Shown: positions 34,217 through 44,858 of the stretch, piece by piece
Numbering within the stretch: position 1 is the first letter of the stretch
Layout: every line of letters begins with the position of its first letter
Origin: an uncultured Prevotellaceae bacterium
Lineage (GTDB): Bacteria; Bacteroidota; Bacteroidia; Bacteroidales; Bacteroidaceae
Length of the DNA: 45,034 nucleotides
Reading direction: 5' to 3'
Assembly (NCBI GenBank): GCA_937910905.1
Contig: CALEPV010000056.1
Location: 1-45,034, forward strand
Translations under genes and position numbers: made by a program
Notes under the pieces: generated by a model
The model's database searches: none
The model's input: only the letters and a program-made list of their open reading frames with translations
Told to the model about the DNA's origin: nothing

Positions 34217-35202
34217 ACACACCTAAGCTACGGGCTCTGATGGCCGAGAACCGACGCTGGCAACGCATCGTCGGGCTGTCCACCGTGAGCCAGCTCAACG
34301 AGGTGGTGCGTGCAGGCCATGCCACCACCGTGATCAATGTCACCGAGGCTCTGCAGGAGCGCAAGATAGCGGCTGTGGCCGACGAGATACAGCGTCTGGG
34401 CAGCCGTCTGGTGCTGCTGGCAGGTCCGTCGAGCAGCGGCAAGACCACCACCTGCAAGCGCCTGTCGGTGCAGCTGGGAGCCTGCGGCCTGCGCCCTGTG
34501 GGGCTGTCGATGGACGACTACTTCGTGAACCGCGAGGACACGCCCCGCGGCGAGAATGGCGACTACGACTTCGAGTGCCTGAACGCGCTGGACGTACCGT
34601 TCTTCAACCGACAGCTTCAGGCGTTGCTGGCAGGCGAGGCCGTGGAGCTGCCCAAGTATGATTTCCACACTGGACGGCGCACTATGAGCGGCACTACCCT
34701 ACAGCTGCGCAGCAACGATGTGCTCATCGTGGAGGGCATACATGCACTGAACCCCGACCTGACACCCGACATCGACCCTGCCGACAAGTTCCAGCTCTAC
34801 GTGTCGGCTCTCACCACTATCGAGCTGGACGGCCACCGCCGTATCTCCACCTCCGACAACCGTCTGCTGCGCCGCATCGTGCGCGACTGCCAGTTCCGCG
34901 GCTACTCGGCCGAGGACACGCTGCACCGCTGGCCGAGCGTGCGGGCGGGCGAGGAGAAGTGGATATTCCCCTACCAGGAGAACTGCGACATGATGGTAAA
35001 TAGCGCACTGCTCTACGAGCTCTCCGTGCTCCGCGGCCGTGTGCTGCCACTGCTCGAAGCCGTGCCCGAAGTATCGCCTGTACGCCCCGAGGCCGAGCGC
35101 CTGCGCCAGCTCGTGGAGTTTTTCGAGCCTATACCAGAGGCCCAGATACCCCACATATCGCTGCTGCGCGAGTTCTTAGGAGGGTCAGCATTTAAGTATT
35201 AG
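34213..35202 (+). CDS. Uridine kinase-like nucleoside kinase, short form
   Basis: 329 residues starting at ATG 34213, overlapping the cobB stop by four bases. P-loop GPSSSGKT at 71-78, then LSMDDYFVNREDTPRGENGDYDFECLNALD as in uridine kinases, the IVEGIHALNP block, RRIVRDCQFRGYSAEDTLHRWPSVRAGEEKWIFPYQE and the C-terminal REFLGGSAFKY. Known: the Bacteroidales homologues I recall are about 550 residues, with a TGS and threonyl-tRNA-synthetase-like N-terminal half. That half (about 220 residues) is absent here and cannot lie upstream because cobB occupies the space. The phosphotransferase part looks intact. Substrate not proven. Confidence 0.85.
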   Translation: MNTPKLRALMAENRRWQRIVGLSTVSQLNEVVRAGHATTVINVTEALQERKIAAVADEIQRLGSRLVLLAGPSSSGKTTTCKRLSVQLGACGLRPVGLSMDDYFVNREDTPRGENGDYDFECLNALDVPFFNRQLQALLAGEAVELPKYDFHTGRRTMSGTTLQLRSNDVLIVEGIHALNPDLTPDIDPADKFQLYVSALTTIELDGHRRISTSDNRLLRRIVRDCQFRGYSAEDTLHRWPSVRAGEEKWIFPYQENCDMMVNSALLYELSVLRGRVLPLLEAVPEVSPVRPEAERLRQLVEFFEPIPEAQIPHISLLREFLGGSAFKY

Positions 35203-35207
35203 AAGTC

Positions 35208-35681
35208 ATGGACACTCAGACACACACTGCTCCCTCCCATCAAGGGAGGGCGGGGGGAGAGTCCTCCCTCCTCGAAGCCCGTGGCGTGAAGCCCACCAGC
35301 ACACGCATACTGGTGTACCGCGCCCTGGCGGAGCAGCACCACCCCATGTCGCTACGCGAGCTCGATGATGTGCTGGACACCGTGGACCGCTCCACCATAT
35401 TCCGCACACTGACGCTGCTACTGGCGCATCAGGTCATACACGCCATCGAGGATGGCTCCGGCATGACGAAGTACGAGACATGTGAGGGCCACAACGAGTG
35501 CTCATTCGACGACCAGCACACACACTTCTACTGCACCTGTTGCCACCGCACATTCTGCTTCCACCACCTGCATGTGCCCGTGCTACCTATGCCCGAAGGC
35601 TTCGCGGCACAGACCATAAACTATATAGTGAAGGGTATCTGTCCGAATTGTAAAGTGGGAGCCCCCCATGACCATAGATGA
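35208..35681 (+). CDS. Fur-family metal-dependent repressor
   Basis: 157 residues. Winged helix (about 21-90: LLEARGVKPTSTRILVYRALAEQHHPMSLRELDDVLDTVDRSTIFRTLTLLLAHQVIHAI) followed by a metal-binding dimerisation domain with a His-rich block (DDQHTHFYCTCCHRTFCFHHLH) and CPNC near the end, which can form a structural zinc site. Iron, zinc and peroxide sensors cannot be told apart from sequence alone; Zur is plausible. Residues 8-20 (APSHQGRAGGESS) are encoded by a copy of the dispersed repeat, so the true family sequence begins at about residue 21. A GTG at 35286 is the only internal alternative start before the helix. It overlaps the methyltransferase by 14 bases. Confidence 0.88.
   Translation: MDTQTHTAPSHQGRAGGESSLLEARGVKPTSTRILVYRALAEQHHPMSLRELDDVLDTVDRSTIFRTLTLLLAHQVIHAIEDGSGMTKYETCEGHNECSFDDQHTHFYCTCCHRTFCFHHLHVPVLPMPEGFAAQTINYIVKGICPNCKVGAPHDHR
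35229..35271 (-). repeat. Single copy of the dispersed C/G-rich repeat, inside the Fur-family gene
   Basis: It contains CAAGGGAGGGCGGGGGGAG and closely matches the reverse complement of the copy at 442-484. Here it is in frame within codons 8-20 of the Fur-family gene. No partner in the opposite orientation is seen nearby. Confidence 0.65.
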
Positions 35682-36330
35682 TTACATAGAGGCTCACATC
35701 GAGCCGGAGCACCCTTACCTGCACGCTCTGTGGCGCGCCACATACCTGCACCTCAACTACCCACGCATGGCCAGCGGCCACCTGCAGGGCGAGGTGTTGC
35801 GCATGATGGTACAGATGATTCGTCCGCGCAGAGTGCTGGAGGTGGGCACCTTCACGGGCTATGCAGCACTCGCTATGGCCAGCGCCCTACAGCCCGACGC
35901 GCATCTCTACACCGTGGAGATATACGACGAGCAGGAGGACTTCACCCGTCCGTGGATAGAGCAGTCGCCCTGGGCCGACAAGGTGACCTTCATCATAGGC
36001 GACATCATGGAGCTGCTGCAAGCGCCAGCCACGGGCACTGAGGCTTCGCGCCCCGCGCTGCCCGAGAAGTTCGACCTCATATTCCTCGATGCCGACAAGC
36101 GCCACTACATAGAGCACTACGAGGCCCTCATCCCACGCTTGGCCCAGGGCGGCTTCCTGCTGGCCGACAACACGCTGTGGGACGGCCATGTGGTGGAGGA
36201 CGACCGGCGGGCATCCGACCTCAAGACGCACGGCATCATGGACTTCAACGACCACGTGGCGGCCGACCCGCGAGTGGAGCAGGTGATACTGCCTCTGCGC
36301 GACGGCCTGACCGTCATACGGCTGAAGTAG
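35668..36330 (+). CDS. SAM-dependent O-methyltransferase (caffeoyl-CoA OMT-like family)
   Basis: 220 residues, class I methyltransferase fold. SAM-binding motif I at 56-65 (VLEVGTFTGYAALAMA), acidic residue in YTVEIYDEQE, then the metal-binding pattern FLDADKRHYIEHYE and LADNTLWDGHVV. Known: this family includes catechol and caffeoyl-CoA methyltransferases and the bacterial tRNA wobble-uridine methyltransferase TrmR; in a bacterium of this kind the tRNA role is a reasonable guess, but not proven. It overlaps the Fur-family gene by 14 bases, so both are translated from one message. It ends the cobB run unless the radical SAM gene is also included. Confidence 0.85.
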   Translation: MTIDDYIEAHIEPEHPYLHALWRATYLHLNYPRMASGHLQGEVLRMMVQMIRPRRVLEVGTFTGYAALAMASALQPDAHLYTVEIYDEQEDFTRPWIEQSPWADKVTFIIGDIMELLQAPATGTEASRPALPEKFDLIFLDADKRHYIEHYEALIPRLAQGGFLLADNTLWDGHVVEDDRRASDLKTHGIMDFNDHVAADPRVEQVILPLRDGLTVIRLK

Positions 36331-36351
36331 ACACCGCCTGCCGCAACCGAC

Positions 36352-36439
36352 AAAAGTTGCAGCGTGCTGCAACTATAGTTGCACCACGGTGCAACACACG
36401 CTGCACCACGGTGCAACACACGCTGCACCGCGGTGCAAA
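36352..36439. repeat. 22-base tandem array, palindromic family, four copies
   Basis: Units start at 36352, 36374, 36396 and 36418, each 22 bases. Units 2 and 3 contain TTGCACCACGGTGCAA or a one-base variant; unit 4 contains the perfect CACCGCGGTG core. The array fills most of the 150-base gap between the methyltransferase and radical SAM genes and ends 41 bases before the latter's ATG. I see no TAnnTTTG box here. Confidence 0.92.
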
Positions 36440-36480
36440 AATTGACACACCAAACCCAGCATACACAGACACCACACACA

Positions 36481-37245
36481 ATGTCAACAGTAATCTACCC
36501 CTCACCCATATTCGGCCCCGTGCACAGTCGCAGGCTGGGCATATCTCTGGGCATCAACCTGCTGCCTACCGACGGCAAGGTGTGCTCCTTCGACTGCATC
36601 TACTGCGAGTGCGGCTTCAATGCCGACCGCCGTCCGCACCAGAAGATGCCCACACGCGAGGCCGTGCGCACAGCCCTCGAAGCCAAGCTGGAGGAGATGC
36701 ACCGCGAGGGCGTACACCCCGATGTGCTGACCTTCGCCGGCAATGGCGAACCGACCATGCACCCCGACTTCCCTGCCATCATAGCCGATACGCGCGAGCT
36801 GCGCGACCGTCTGTGCCCTGACGCGAAGATAAGCGTGCTGACCAACGGCACGATGATAGTGCGCCCTGCAGTGCACGATGCGCTGCTGTTGGTGGACAAC
36901 AACATAGTGAAGCTGGACACTGTCGATGAGGCCTTCATCAATCTGGTGGACCGTCCGCAGGGGCACTACGACGTGCAGGCCATCATCGATGCCATGAAGG
37001 CTTTCCGAGGCCACTGCATCATTCAGACAATGTTCCTCACCGGCCCCGGCCTGGACAATACCACCGGGCAGTACGTTGGCCCGTGGCTGCAGGCCGTGGC
37101 CAGCATACGCCCGCAGCAGGTGATGATCTACACCATAGACCGCGAGACACCCGACACAACGCTCGCCAAGGCCGCTCCTGCCACCCTCGATGCCATCGCC
37201 GAGCGTGTCAAGGCGCTGGGCATAGAGTGCAGCGTAGCGTATTAA
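36481..37245 (+). CDS. Radical SAM protein (COG0731-like)
   Basis: 254 residues from the ATG at 36481 (the frame extends upstream only through the repeat array). The iron-sulphur-binding CxxxCxxC motif is C35, C39, C42 in CSFDCIYCECG. The family opening PSPIFGPVHSRRLGISLGINLLP, the SAM-binding FAGNGEPTMHPDF and the LDTVDEAF block follow. Proteins of this group carry out unassigned oxidoreductive chemistry, and some relatives modify tRNA. No partner gene identifies the substrate. It is convergent with trkH, 29 bases away. Confidence 0.88.
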   Translation: MSTVIYPSPIFGPVHSRRLGISLGINLLPTDGKVCSFDCIYCECGFNADRRPHQKMPTREAVRTALEAKLEEMHREGVHPDVLTFAGNGEPTMHPDFPAIIADTRELRDRLCPDAKISVLTNGTMIVRPAVHDALLLVDNNIVKLDTVDEAFINLVDRPQGHYDVQAIIDAMKAFRGHCIIQTMFLTGPGLDNTTGQYVGPWLQAVASIRPQQVMIYTIDRETPDTTLAKAAPATLDAIAERVKALGIECSVAY

Positions 37246-37274
37246 GTGATGGTTAAATAATAACTGAAATTTGT

Positions 37275-38732
37275 TCAGCGGTTGCGCCAGAAGCTGCGTG
37301 TGAACAGTACCAGCACGCCCATAATCTCCAGACGCCCCATGAGCATGAGCAGGCAGAGCAGCAGCTTCACGCCCTCCGGCAGTATGCTCCACGACATGGT
37401 GGGGCCAATCTCCAGTCCCAGCGTAGGCCCTACGTTGCTCACACAGCTGATGGCTATGGTGATGCTGTTGGTGCTGTCCACGTCCATGAGTATCATCACG
37501 AAGTAGGTGAAGAAGCACATCAACATGCTCATGGCAAAGAACGACATGAGCGTAATCTGGCTGGCGCTGGACACCGGCCTGTCGCCAGCCTTCACTGGCA
37601 GCACGGCACTGGGGTGCAGCAGGCGGCGTATCTCATTGCGGATGATGCGTACCGAGATGACCGCACGTATGCTCTTAAAACCACCGCTGGTGCTGCCCGA
37701 GCAGCCACCGATGACCATGCACAGCGTGAGTATCACCCATGTGATGTGATGCCACTGCCCGGCATCGGTATTGAAGATGCCCGTGGTGGTGGTGAAGCTG
37801 ACCACCTGGAACAGCCCGTAGCGCAGCGCATCCCAGAAGTCGTAGTCGGAGCGCATGATGAGCAGACCCATGATGGCTATCGTGGCCACCACTATCAGCT
37901 GTACATAGAAACGGAACTCGGCGTTGTGGAAGAACGCCCTCCACTTGCGTTTTATTATCGTCAGGTACAGCAGTGAGAAGCTGGTGCCGGACAGGAACAT
38001 GAACAGTACCGATGTATAGTCGATGGCCACGCTGTGGAAGTAGCCCGTGGATGCGTTGTGGGTCGCAAAGCCGCCTGTGGCCATGACGGTCATGGCATAG
38101 TTCACGGCATCGGCCTTGCCCATGCCCTCCAGATAGAACGCCACTGCACAGATCAGCGTCAGGAAGGAGTAGATACCCCATATCCACTTGCCGGTGGTGC
38201 TCAGGCGGGCGTGCAGCCGCACCTTGGTGGGACCCGTGGCCTCGGCGGCGAACACCTTGACCGAGCCGCCCACCATGCTGGGTATCACGGCTATGGTGAA
38301 AAACACTATGCCCAGTCCGCCTATCCACTGCGTCATGCTACGCCAGAAGAGCAGACCGTGCGGCAGCACCTCCACATCGTCTATGATGGATGCACCGGTG
38401 GTGGTGAAGCCCGACATTGTCTCGAAGTAGGCATCGATAGGGCTGGTGATGTAGCGCCCCAGCAGGAACGGCAAGGCTCCCAGCAGGCTGAACACCACCC
38501 AGGAGAGCGACACCACCAGATAGCTGTCGCGCCGCGACATGCTGTTGTTGCCATTCCGCCCCAGATAGCGTAGCAGCAGCGCCACAGCCAGGGTGATGCC
38601 TATCGACTCGGCAAACGGCACCGTGTCGCTCTCGCAATGATAGAGCGATACGCCCAGGCACAGAGTGAGGAACATGGCCTCAAGGAACAGCAACTGGCCC
38701 AGGACCTTCGATATGACGCGCCAATTCAGCAT
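37275..38732 (-). CDS. trkH: TrkH-family potassium uptake channel
   Basis: 485 residues, inner membrane. Four pore-loop repeats are visible with the expected filter sequences: TTTGAS (about 110), ATGGFAT (about 220), TTTTGIF (about 315) and SNVGPTLG (about 430), each flanked by hydrophobic helices. TrkH works with the cytoplasmic NAD(H)-binding subunit TrkA, which is not in this window. It follows aroQ by 15 bases and ends the polyprenyl synthase-aroQ-trkH run. Confidence 0.93.
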   Translation of the reverse strand: MLNWRVISKVLGQLLFLEAMFLTLCLGVSLYHCESDTVPFAESIGITLAVALLLRYLGRNGNNSMSRRDSYLVVSLSWVVFSLLGALPFLLGRYITSPIDAYFETMSGFTTTGASIIDDVEVLPHGLLFWRSMTQWIGGLGIVFFTIAVIPSMVGGSVKVFAAEATGPTKVRLHARLSTTGKWIWGIYSFLTLICAVAFYLEGMGKADAVNYAMTVMATGGFATHNASTGYFHSVAIDYTSVLFMFLSGTSFSLLYLTIIKRKWRAFFHNAEFRFYVQLIVVATIAIMGLLIMRSDYDFWDALRYGLFQVVSFTTTTGIFNTDAGQWHHITWVILTLCMVIGGCSGSTSGGFKSIRAVISVRIIRNEIRRLLHPSAVLPVKAGDRPVSSASQITLMSFFAMSMLMCFFTYFVMILMDVDSTNSITIAISCVSNVGPTLGLEIGPTMSWSILPEGVKLLLCLLMLMGRLEIMGVLVLFTRSFWRNR

Positions 38733-38747
38733 CCGCTTACGTATGTG

Positions 38748-39170
38748 TTACTCTGCCAGCAGCGCCTCCACCGCCAGGCGGTAGCTGTCCAGCCCGAAGC
38801 CGCAGATCACGCCGCGGCAGGCTGCGCTGATGAAGCTGTGGTGGCGGAACTCCTCGCGCTGGTGCACGTTGGAGATGTGCACCTCGACGGCTGGTGCAGC
38901 AATGGCACGTAGCGCATCGTGCAGGGCCACGCTGGTGTGGGTGTAGGCTCCGGCGTTCAGTACTATGCCATCCACCGTGAAGCCCACCTCGTGCAGCTTG
39001 TCTATCAGTGCACCCTCGCTGTTGCTCTGGAAGTAGTCCATCTGCACGTCGGGGTAGCGACGACGCAGGTCGTCCAGGTAGTCCTCAAAGCCGCGCGCAC
39101 CGTAGATACTGGGCTCGCGGCGCCCCAGCAGGTTCAGATTGGGGCCGTTGATGATTTGTATGCGTTTCAT
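38748..39170 (-). CDS. aroQ: Type II 3-dehydroquinate dehydratase
   Basis: 140 residues, normal for the dodecameric type II enzyme of the shikimate pathway. Seen: NGPNLNLLGRREPSIYG with catalytic Arg and Tyr (R18, Y23), LNAGAYTHTSVALHDAL and EVHISNVHQREEFRHHS with the catalytic His. Its ATG overlaps the stop of the polyprenyl synthase gene (ATGA), showing translational coupling. Confidence 0.96.
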   Translation of the reverse strand: MKRIQIINGPNLNLLGRREPSIYGARGFEDYLDDLRRRYPDVQMDYFQSNSEGALIDKLHEVGFTVDGIVLNAGAYTHTSVALHDALRAIAAPAVEVHISNVHQREEFRHHSFISAACRGVICGFGLDSYRLAVEALLAE

Positions 39171-40135
39171 AGGTCTCTCTGTATCACGAAGTCGAAATAG
39201 CGTTGCAATGCGCGTGCGGCATCGTCGTTGGCCAGCGTGCCCAGCTCGGCACAGGCTTCGTCGCGCAGCCGCTGCATCTCGCTCTCAGCGTGTGCCACGC
39301 CGCCGTGGTCTATGGCGAAGCTGGTCAGCTCGCGGCACTCCGCATCGCTGGCCTCGCCGCAGCGAGCGTGCAGTGCCAGTTTGGTCATGGCGACATCGCC
39401 GGTGGTGTTGAGAGCGTAGATCAATGGCAGCGTGACCTTGCCTTCGCGCAGGTCGATGAACTTGGGCTTGCCCGTGAGCTGCGAGCTGTCGAAGTCCAGC
39501 AGGTCGTCGCGCAACTGGAAGCACAGGCCTATGGCGTGGCCCACACGCTCCAGTCGTCCGGCCAGCTCATCGTTGGCGCCGCCCAGCAGCGCGCCCGCCA
39601 GTGCAGCCGTGGAGAAGAGCGATGCCGTCTTCTTGCCTATCACGCTGTAGTAGCGGTCTGGGCGGAAGTCAGGCTCGGCCATCACAGCCATCTGCTCCAG
39701 CTCGCCGTCGGCCAGCTGTTGACCGAGCCAGCCGGTGCGGGCTATCACTCGCGGATGGTCTGTGGCTGTGACCTCCTGCAAGGCTTTCGACGTGAGAAAG
39801 TCGCCCACCAGCACCGCCGCCTTGTTGCCCCAGAGGGCATTCACCGAGGGCTGTCCACGGCGCGTGTCGCTCTCGTCGAGCACATCGTCGTGCAGCAGCG
39901 AGGCCGTGTGCAGCAGCTCCAGCCCCACGGCGGCGTGCAGCGAGGCATCCGTCACAGCACCTGCTGCAAGGGCGCAGAGCATCACCAGAGTGGGGCGCAT
40001 CTGCTTGCCTTCGCGCTGGGTCACATGGCGCAAAGCTGCCGAGAGCAGAGGGTTGTCACACACCAGAGCCGAGCGGAAACACGCACGGTAACGCTCTAAG
40101 TCGTGAACTATCGGTTGTTGTATCTCCTGAAGCAT
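39167..40135 (-). CDS. Polyprenyl diphosphate synthase (trans-prenyltransferase)
   Basis: 322 residues from the ATG at 40135. It condenses isopentenyl diphosphate units onto an allylic primer. The first Asp-rich motif is LLHDDVLDESDTRRG and the second QLRDDLLDFD; the lysine-containing GNKAAVLVGDFL region is also present. Both motifs are intact. Product length is not readable by eye; in this phylum a menaquinone side-chain synthase is likely. The open frame reaches 40180, but a -7 box at 40144-40151 puts the start at 40135. It diverges from polA and is coupled to aroQ. Confidence 0.93.
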   Translation of the reverse strand: MLQEIQQPIVHDLERYRACFRSALVCDNPLLSAALRHVTQREGKQMRPTLVMLCALAAGAVTDASLHAAVGLELLHTASLLHDDVLDESDTRRGQPSVNALWGNKAAVLVGDFLTSKALQEVTATDHPRVIARTGWLGQQLADGELEQMAVMAEPDFRPDRYYSVIGKKTASLFSTAALAGALLGGANDELAGRLERVGHAIGLCFQLRDDLLDFDSSQLTGKPKFIDLREGKVTLPLIYALNTTGDVAMTKLALHARCGEASDAECRELTSFAIDHGGVAHAESEMQRLRDEACAELGTLANDDAARALQRYFDFVIQRDL

Positions 40136-40143
40136 AATCGCGG

Positions 40144-40151
40144 CAAAGATA
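40144..40151 (-). promoter_or_regulatory. -7 box for the polyprenyl synthase run
   Basis: TATCTTTG on the minus strand, only eight bases before the ATG at 40135. The transcript would be nearly leaderless. Confidence 0.6.
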
Positions 40152-40194
40152 GTGATTTTTTGTGCAGTGAGCCCCGACATGCTCTATTTTTCCG

Positions 40195-40202
40195 TACCTT
40201 TG
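40195..40202 (+). promoter_or_regulatory. -7 box for polA
   Basis: TACCTTTG, exact consensus, 22 bases before the polA ATG at 40225. The opposing box for the polyprenyl synthase is 43 bases away. Confidence 0.68.
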
Positions 40203-40224
40203 TCGGCAAATATACGATTACGCT

Positions 40225-42876
<2,652 letters not shown>

Positions 42877-42886
42877 AAGAAGATAT

Positions 42887-43840
42887 ATGAAATACAACCG
42901 CTGCGGACACTCTGGTGTCCTGCTCCCCGCACTATCCCTGGGCTTCTGGCACAACTTCGGCCAGAACACCCCCGACGAGCAGAGCCGCTCCATAGCACGC
43001 GCGGCCTTCGACTGCGGCATCACCCACTTCGACCTGGCCAACAACTACGGGCCGGAGCCCGGTGCGGCCGAGGCTTTCCTGGGGCGTATGCTGCGCGATG
43101 ACTTCCGCTGCCACCGCGACGAGCTGTTCATATCCACCAAGGCAGCCTACGACATGTGGGACGGCCCCTACGGTTCGTGGGCCTCGCGCAAGCACCTCAT
43201 GGCCAGCCTTGACCAGAGCCTCACACGCCTGGGCCTCAGCTACGTGGATCTCTTCTACTGCCACCGCTACGACCCCGACACGCCACTGCAGGAGACGCTA
43301 CAGACACTCGTGGACATCGTGCGGCAAGGCAAGGCACTGTACATAGGCCTGAGCCGCTGGCCGGCCGAGGCCGCCAAGTTAGGCTACGACTATCTGCGCC
43401 AGCGCGATGTGCCCTGCCTCATCTATCAGGGACGCCTCAACCTCTTCGACCAGGTGGCCAAGCCCGACATGCAACTGGCTGCCAGCGAGGGTGCCGGCTT
43501 CATAGCCTTCTCGCCACTGGCGCAAGGACTGCTCACCGACCGCTACCTCAATGGCATACCAGCCGACAGCCGCATGGCGCACGACCCGCGCTTCCTCAAG
43601 CCCGATGCGCTCACACCGCAGAAGCTCAACTGCATACGCACCCTCAACGACATAGCCCAGCAGCGTGGCGAAGCACTCGCAACGATGGCGCTCGCATGGC
43701 TGCTACACCACCAGGAGCTCACCAGCGTGCTGATAGGGGCCAGCAGCCCCGACCAGCTGCGCCGCAACCTCGCCTGCCTCGACTCGGCACCCTTCAGCCA
43801 GGAGGAGCTCACCCTCATCACGAATGCACTCAAACAATAA
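42887..43840 (+). CDS. Aldo/keto reductase (YghZ/Gpr-like)
   Basis: 317 residues, a TIM-barrel NADPH-dependent carbonyl reductase. The catalytic tetrad is complete: D49 (HFDLANNYG), Y54, K85 (STKAAYD) and H126 (YCHRYDP). GSWASRKHL and QGRLNLFDQ resemble the YghZ group, whose E. coli member reduces L-glyceraldehyde 3-phosphate and methylglyoxal. A detoxifying role is plausible, not proven. It begins 10 bases after polA and ends 22 bases before ddh. Confidence 0.88.
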   Translation: MKYNRCGHSGVLLPALSLGFWHNFGQNTPDEQSRSIARAAFDCGITHFDLANNYGPEPGAAEAFLGRMLRDDFRCHRDELFISTKAAYDMWDGPYGSWASRKHLMASLDQSLTRLGLSYVDLFYCHRYDPDTPLQETLQTLVDIVRQGKALYIGLSRWPAEAAKLGYDYLRQRDVPCLIYQGRLNLFDQVAKPDMQLAASEGAGFIAFSPLAQGLLTDRYLNGIPADSRMAHDPRFLKPDALTPQKLNCIRTLNDIAQQRGEALATMALAWLLHHQELTSVLIGASSPDQLRRNLACLDSAPFSQEELTLITNALKQ

Positions 43841-43862
43841 ACACTCATAAACACACAACACA

Positions 43863-44768
43863 ATGGACAACAAGAAGATCAGAGTAGCCGTAGTAGGCTA
43901 CGGCAACATCGGACGCTACACCATCGAAGCTCTGCAGGAAGCGCCCGACATGGAGATTGCAGGCATCGTACGCCGCCGTGGTGCCGAGAACGCACCAAGC
44001 GAGATCGCCGCCTACCCCATCGTGAAAGACATCCGCGAGCTGCAGGACATCGACGTGGCAATACTCGCCACCCCAACCCGCAGCGTGGAAGCATACGCCA
44101 AGGACATACTGGCCCTCGGCATCAACACCGTCGATAGCTTCGACATCCACACCCAGATTGTGGACCTGCGCAGCTCTCTCGACGCTGCTGCCAAGGCTGC
44201 AGGAGCCGTGAGCATCATCAGCGCTGGCTGGGATCCAGGCTCGGACAGCGTGGTACGCACACTCATAGAGAGCCTTGCACCCAAGGGCGTGAGCTACACC
44301 AACTTCGGTCCCGGCCGCTCCATGGGCCACTCCGTAGCCGTGCGAGCCATTGCCGGCGTGCGCGACGCCCTGAGCGTGACCATACCCCTCGGCACAGGTA
44401 TACACCGCCGCATGGTATATGTAGAGCTGGAGGACGGTGCCGACTTCGAGACCGTGAAGGCCGCCATACTGCGCGACCCGTACTTCGTAAACGATGAGAC
44501 TCACGTCCAGCAAGTGCCATGCGTCGATGCCCTCAACGATGTGGGCCACGGTGTGAACCTCGTGCGCAAGGGTGTGTCCGGCCAGACACACAACCAGCTC
44601 TTCGAGTTCAACATGAAGATCAACAACCCCGCCCTGACCGCCCAGGTGCTCGTCAACGTGGCCCGCGCCTCCATGCGTCAGCAGCCCGGCTGCTACACCA
44701 TGATTGAGATACCCGTTATCGACCTCCTCCCCGGCGACCGCGAGGACATCGTACGCCACCTGGTATAA
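43863..44768 (+). CDS. ddh: meso-Diaminopimelate D-dehydrogenase
   Basis: 301 residues. It reversibly makes meso-diaminopimelate from tetrahydrodipicolinate, ammonia and NADPH in one step, feeding lysine and peptidoglycan synthesis. N-terminal Rossmann motif VVGYGNIGRY (10-19), VRRRGAEN, the DSFDIHTQI and SAGWDPGSDSVVR substrate region, GPGRSMGHSVAVRAI and the C-terminal QLFEFNMKINNPALTAQVLVNVARA match the DAPDH family closely. It closes the polA run, and a terminator follows 19 bases later. Confidence 0.95.
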   Translation: MDNKKIRVAVVGYGNIGRYTIEALQEAPDMEIAGIVRRRGAENAPSEIAAYPIVKDIRELQDIDVAILATPTRSVEAYAKDILALGINTVDSFDIHTQIVDLRSSLDAAAKAAGAVSIISAGWDPGSDSVVRTLIESLAPKGVSYTNFGPGRSMGHSVAVRAIAGVRDALSVTIPLGTGIHRRMVYVELEDGADFETVKAAILRDPYFVNDETHVQQVPCVDALNDVGHGVNLVRKGVSGQTHNQLFEFNMKINNPALTAQVLVNVARASMRQQPGCYTMIEIPVIDLLPGDREDIVRHLV

Positions 44769-44786
44769 CCCCCTCAACCACATATC

Positions 44787-44828
44787 GAGCCCAGCCCACA
44801 TCCCCGTGAGCCGGGCTCCTTTCGTTTT
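44787..44828 (+). terminator. Terminator after ddh
   Basis: GAGCCCAGC (44787-44795) pairs with GCCGGGCTC (44810-44818) with one mismatch, followed by CTTTCGTTTT. A good intrinsic terminator. Confidence 0.75.
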
Positions 44829-44858
44829 GCCTCAGGCCTCCACCCGCCTCGCCTTCAG

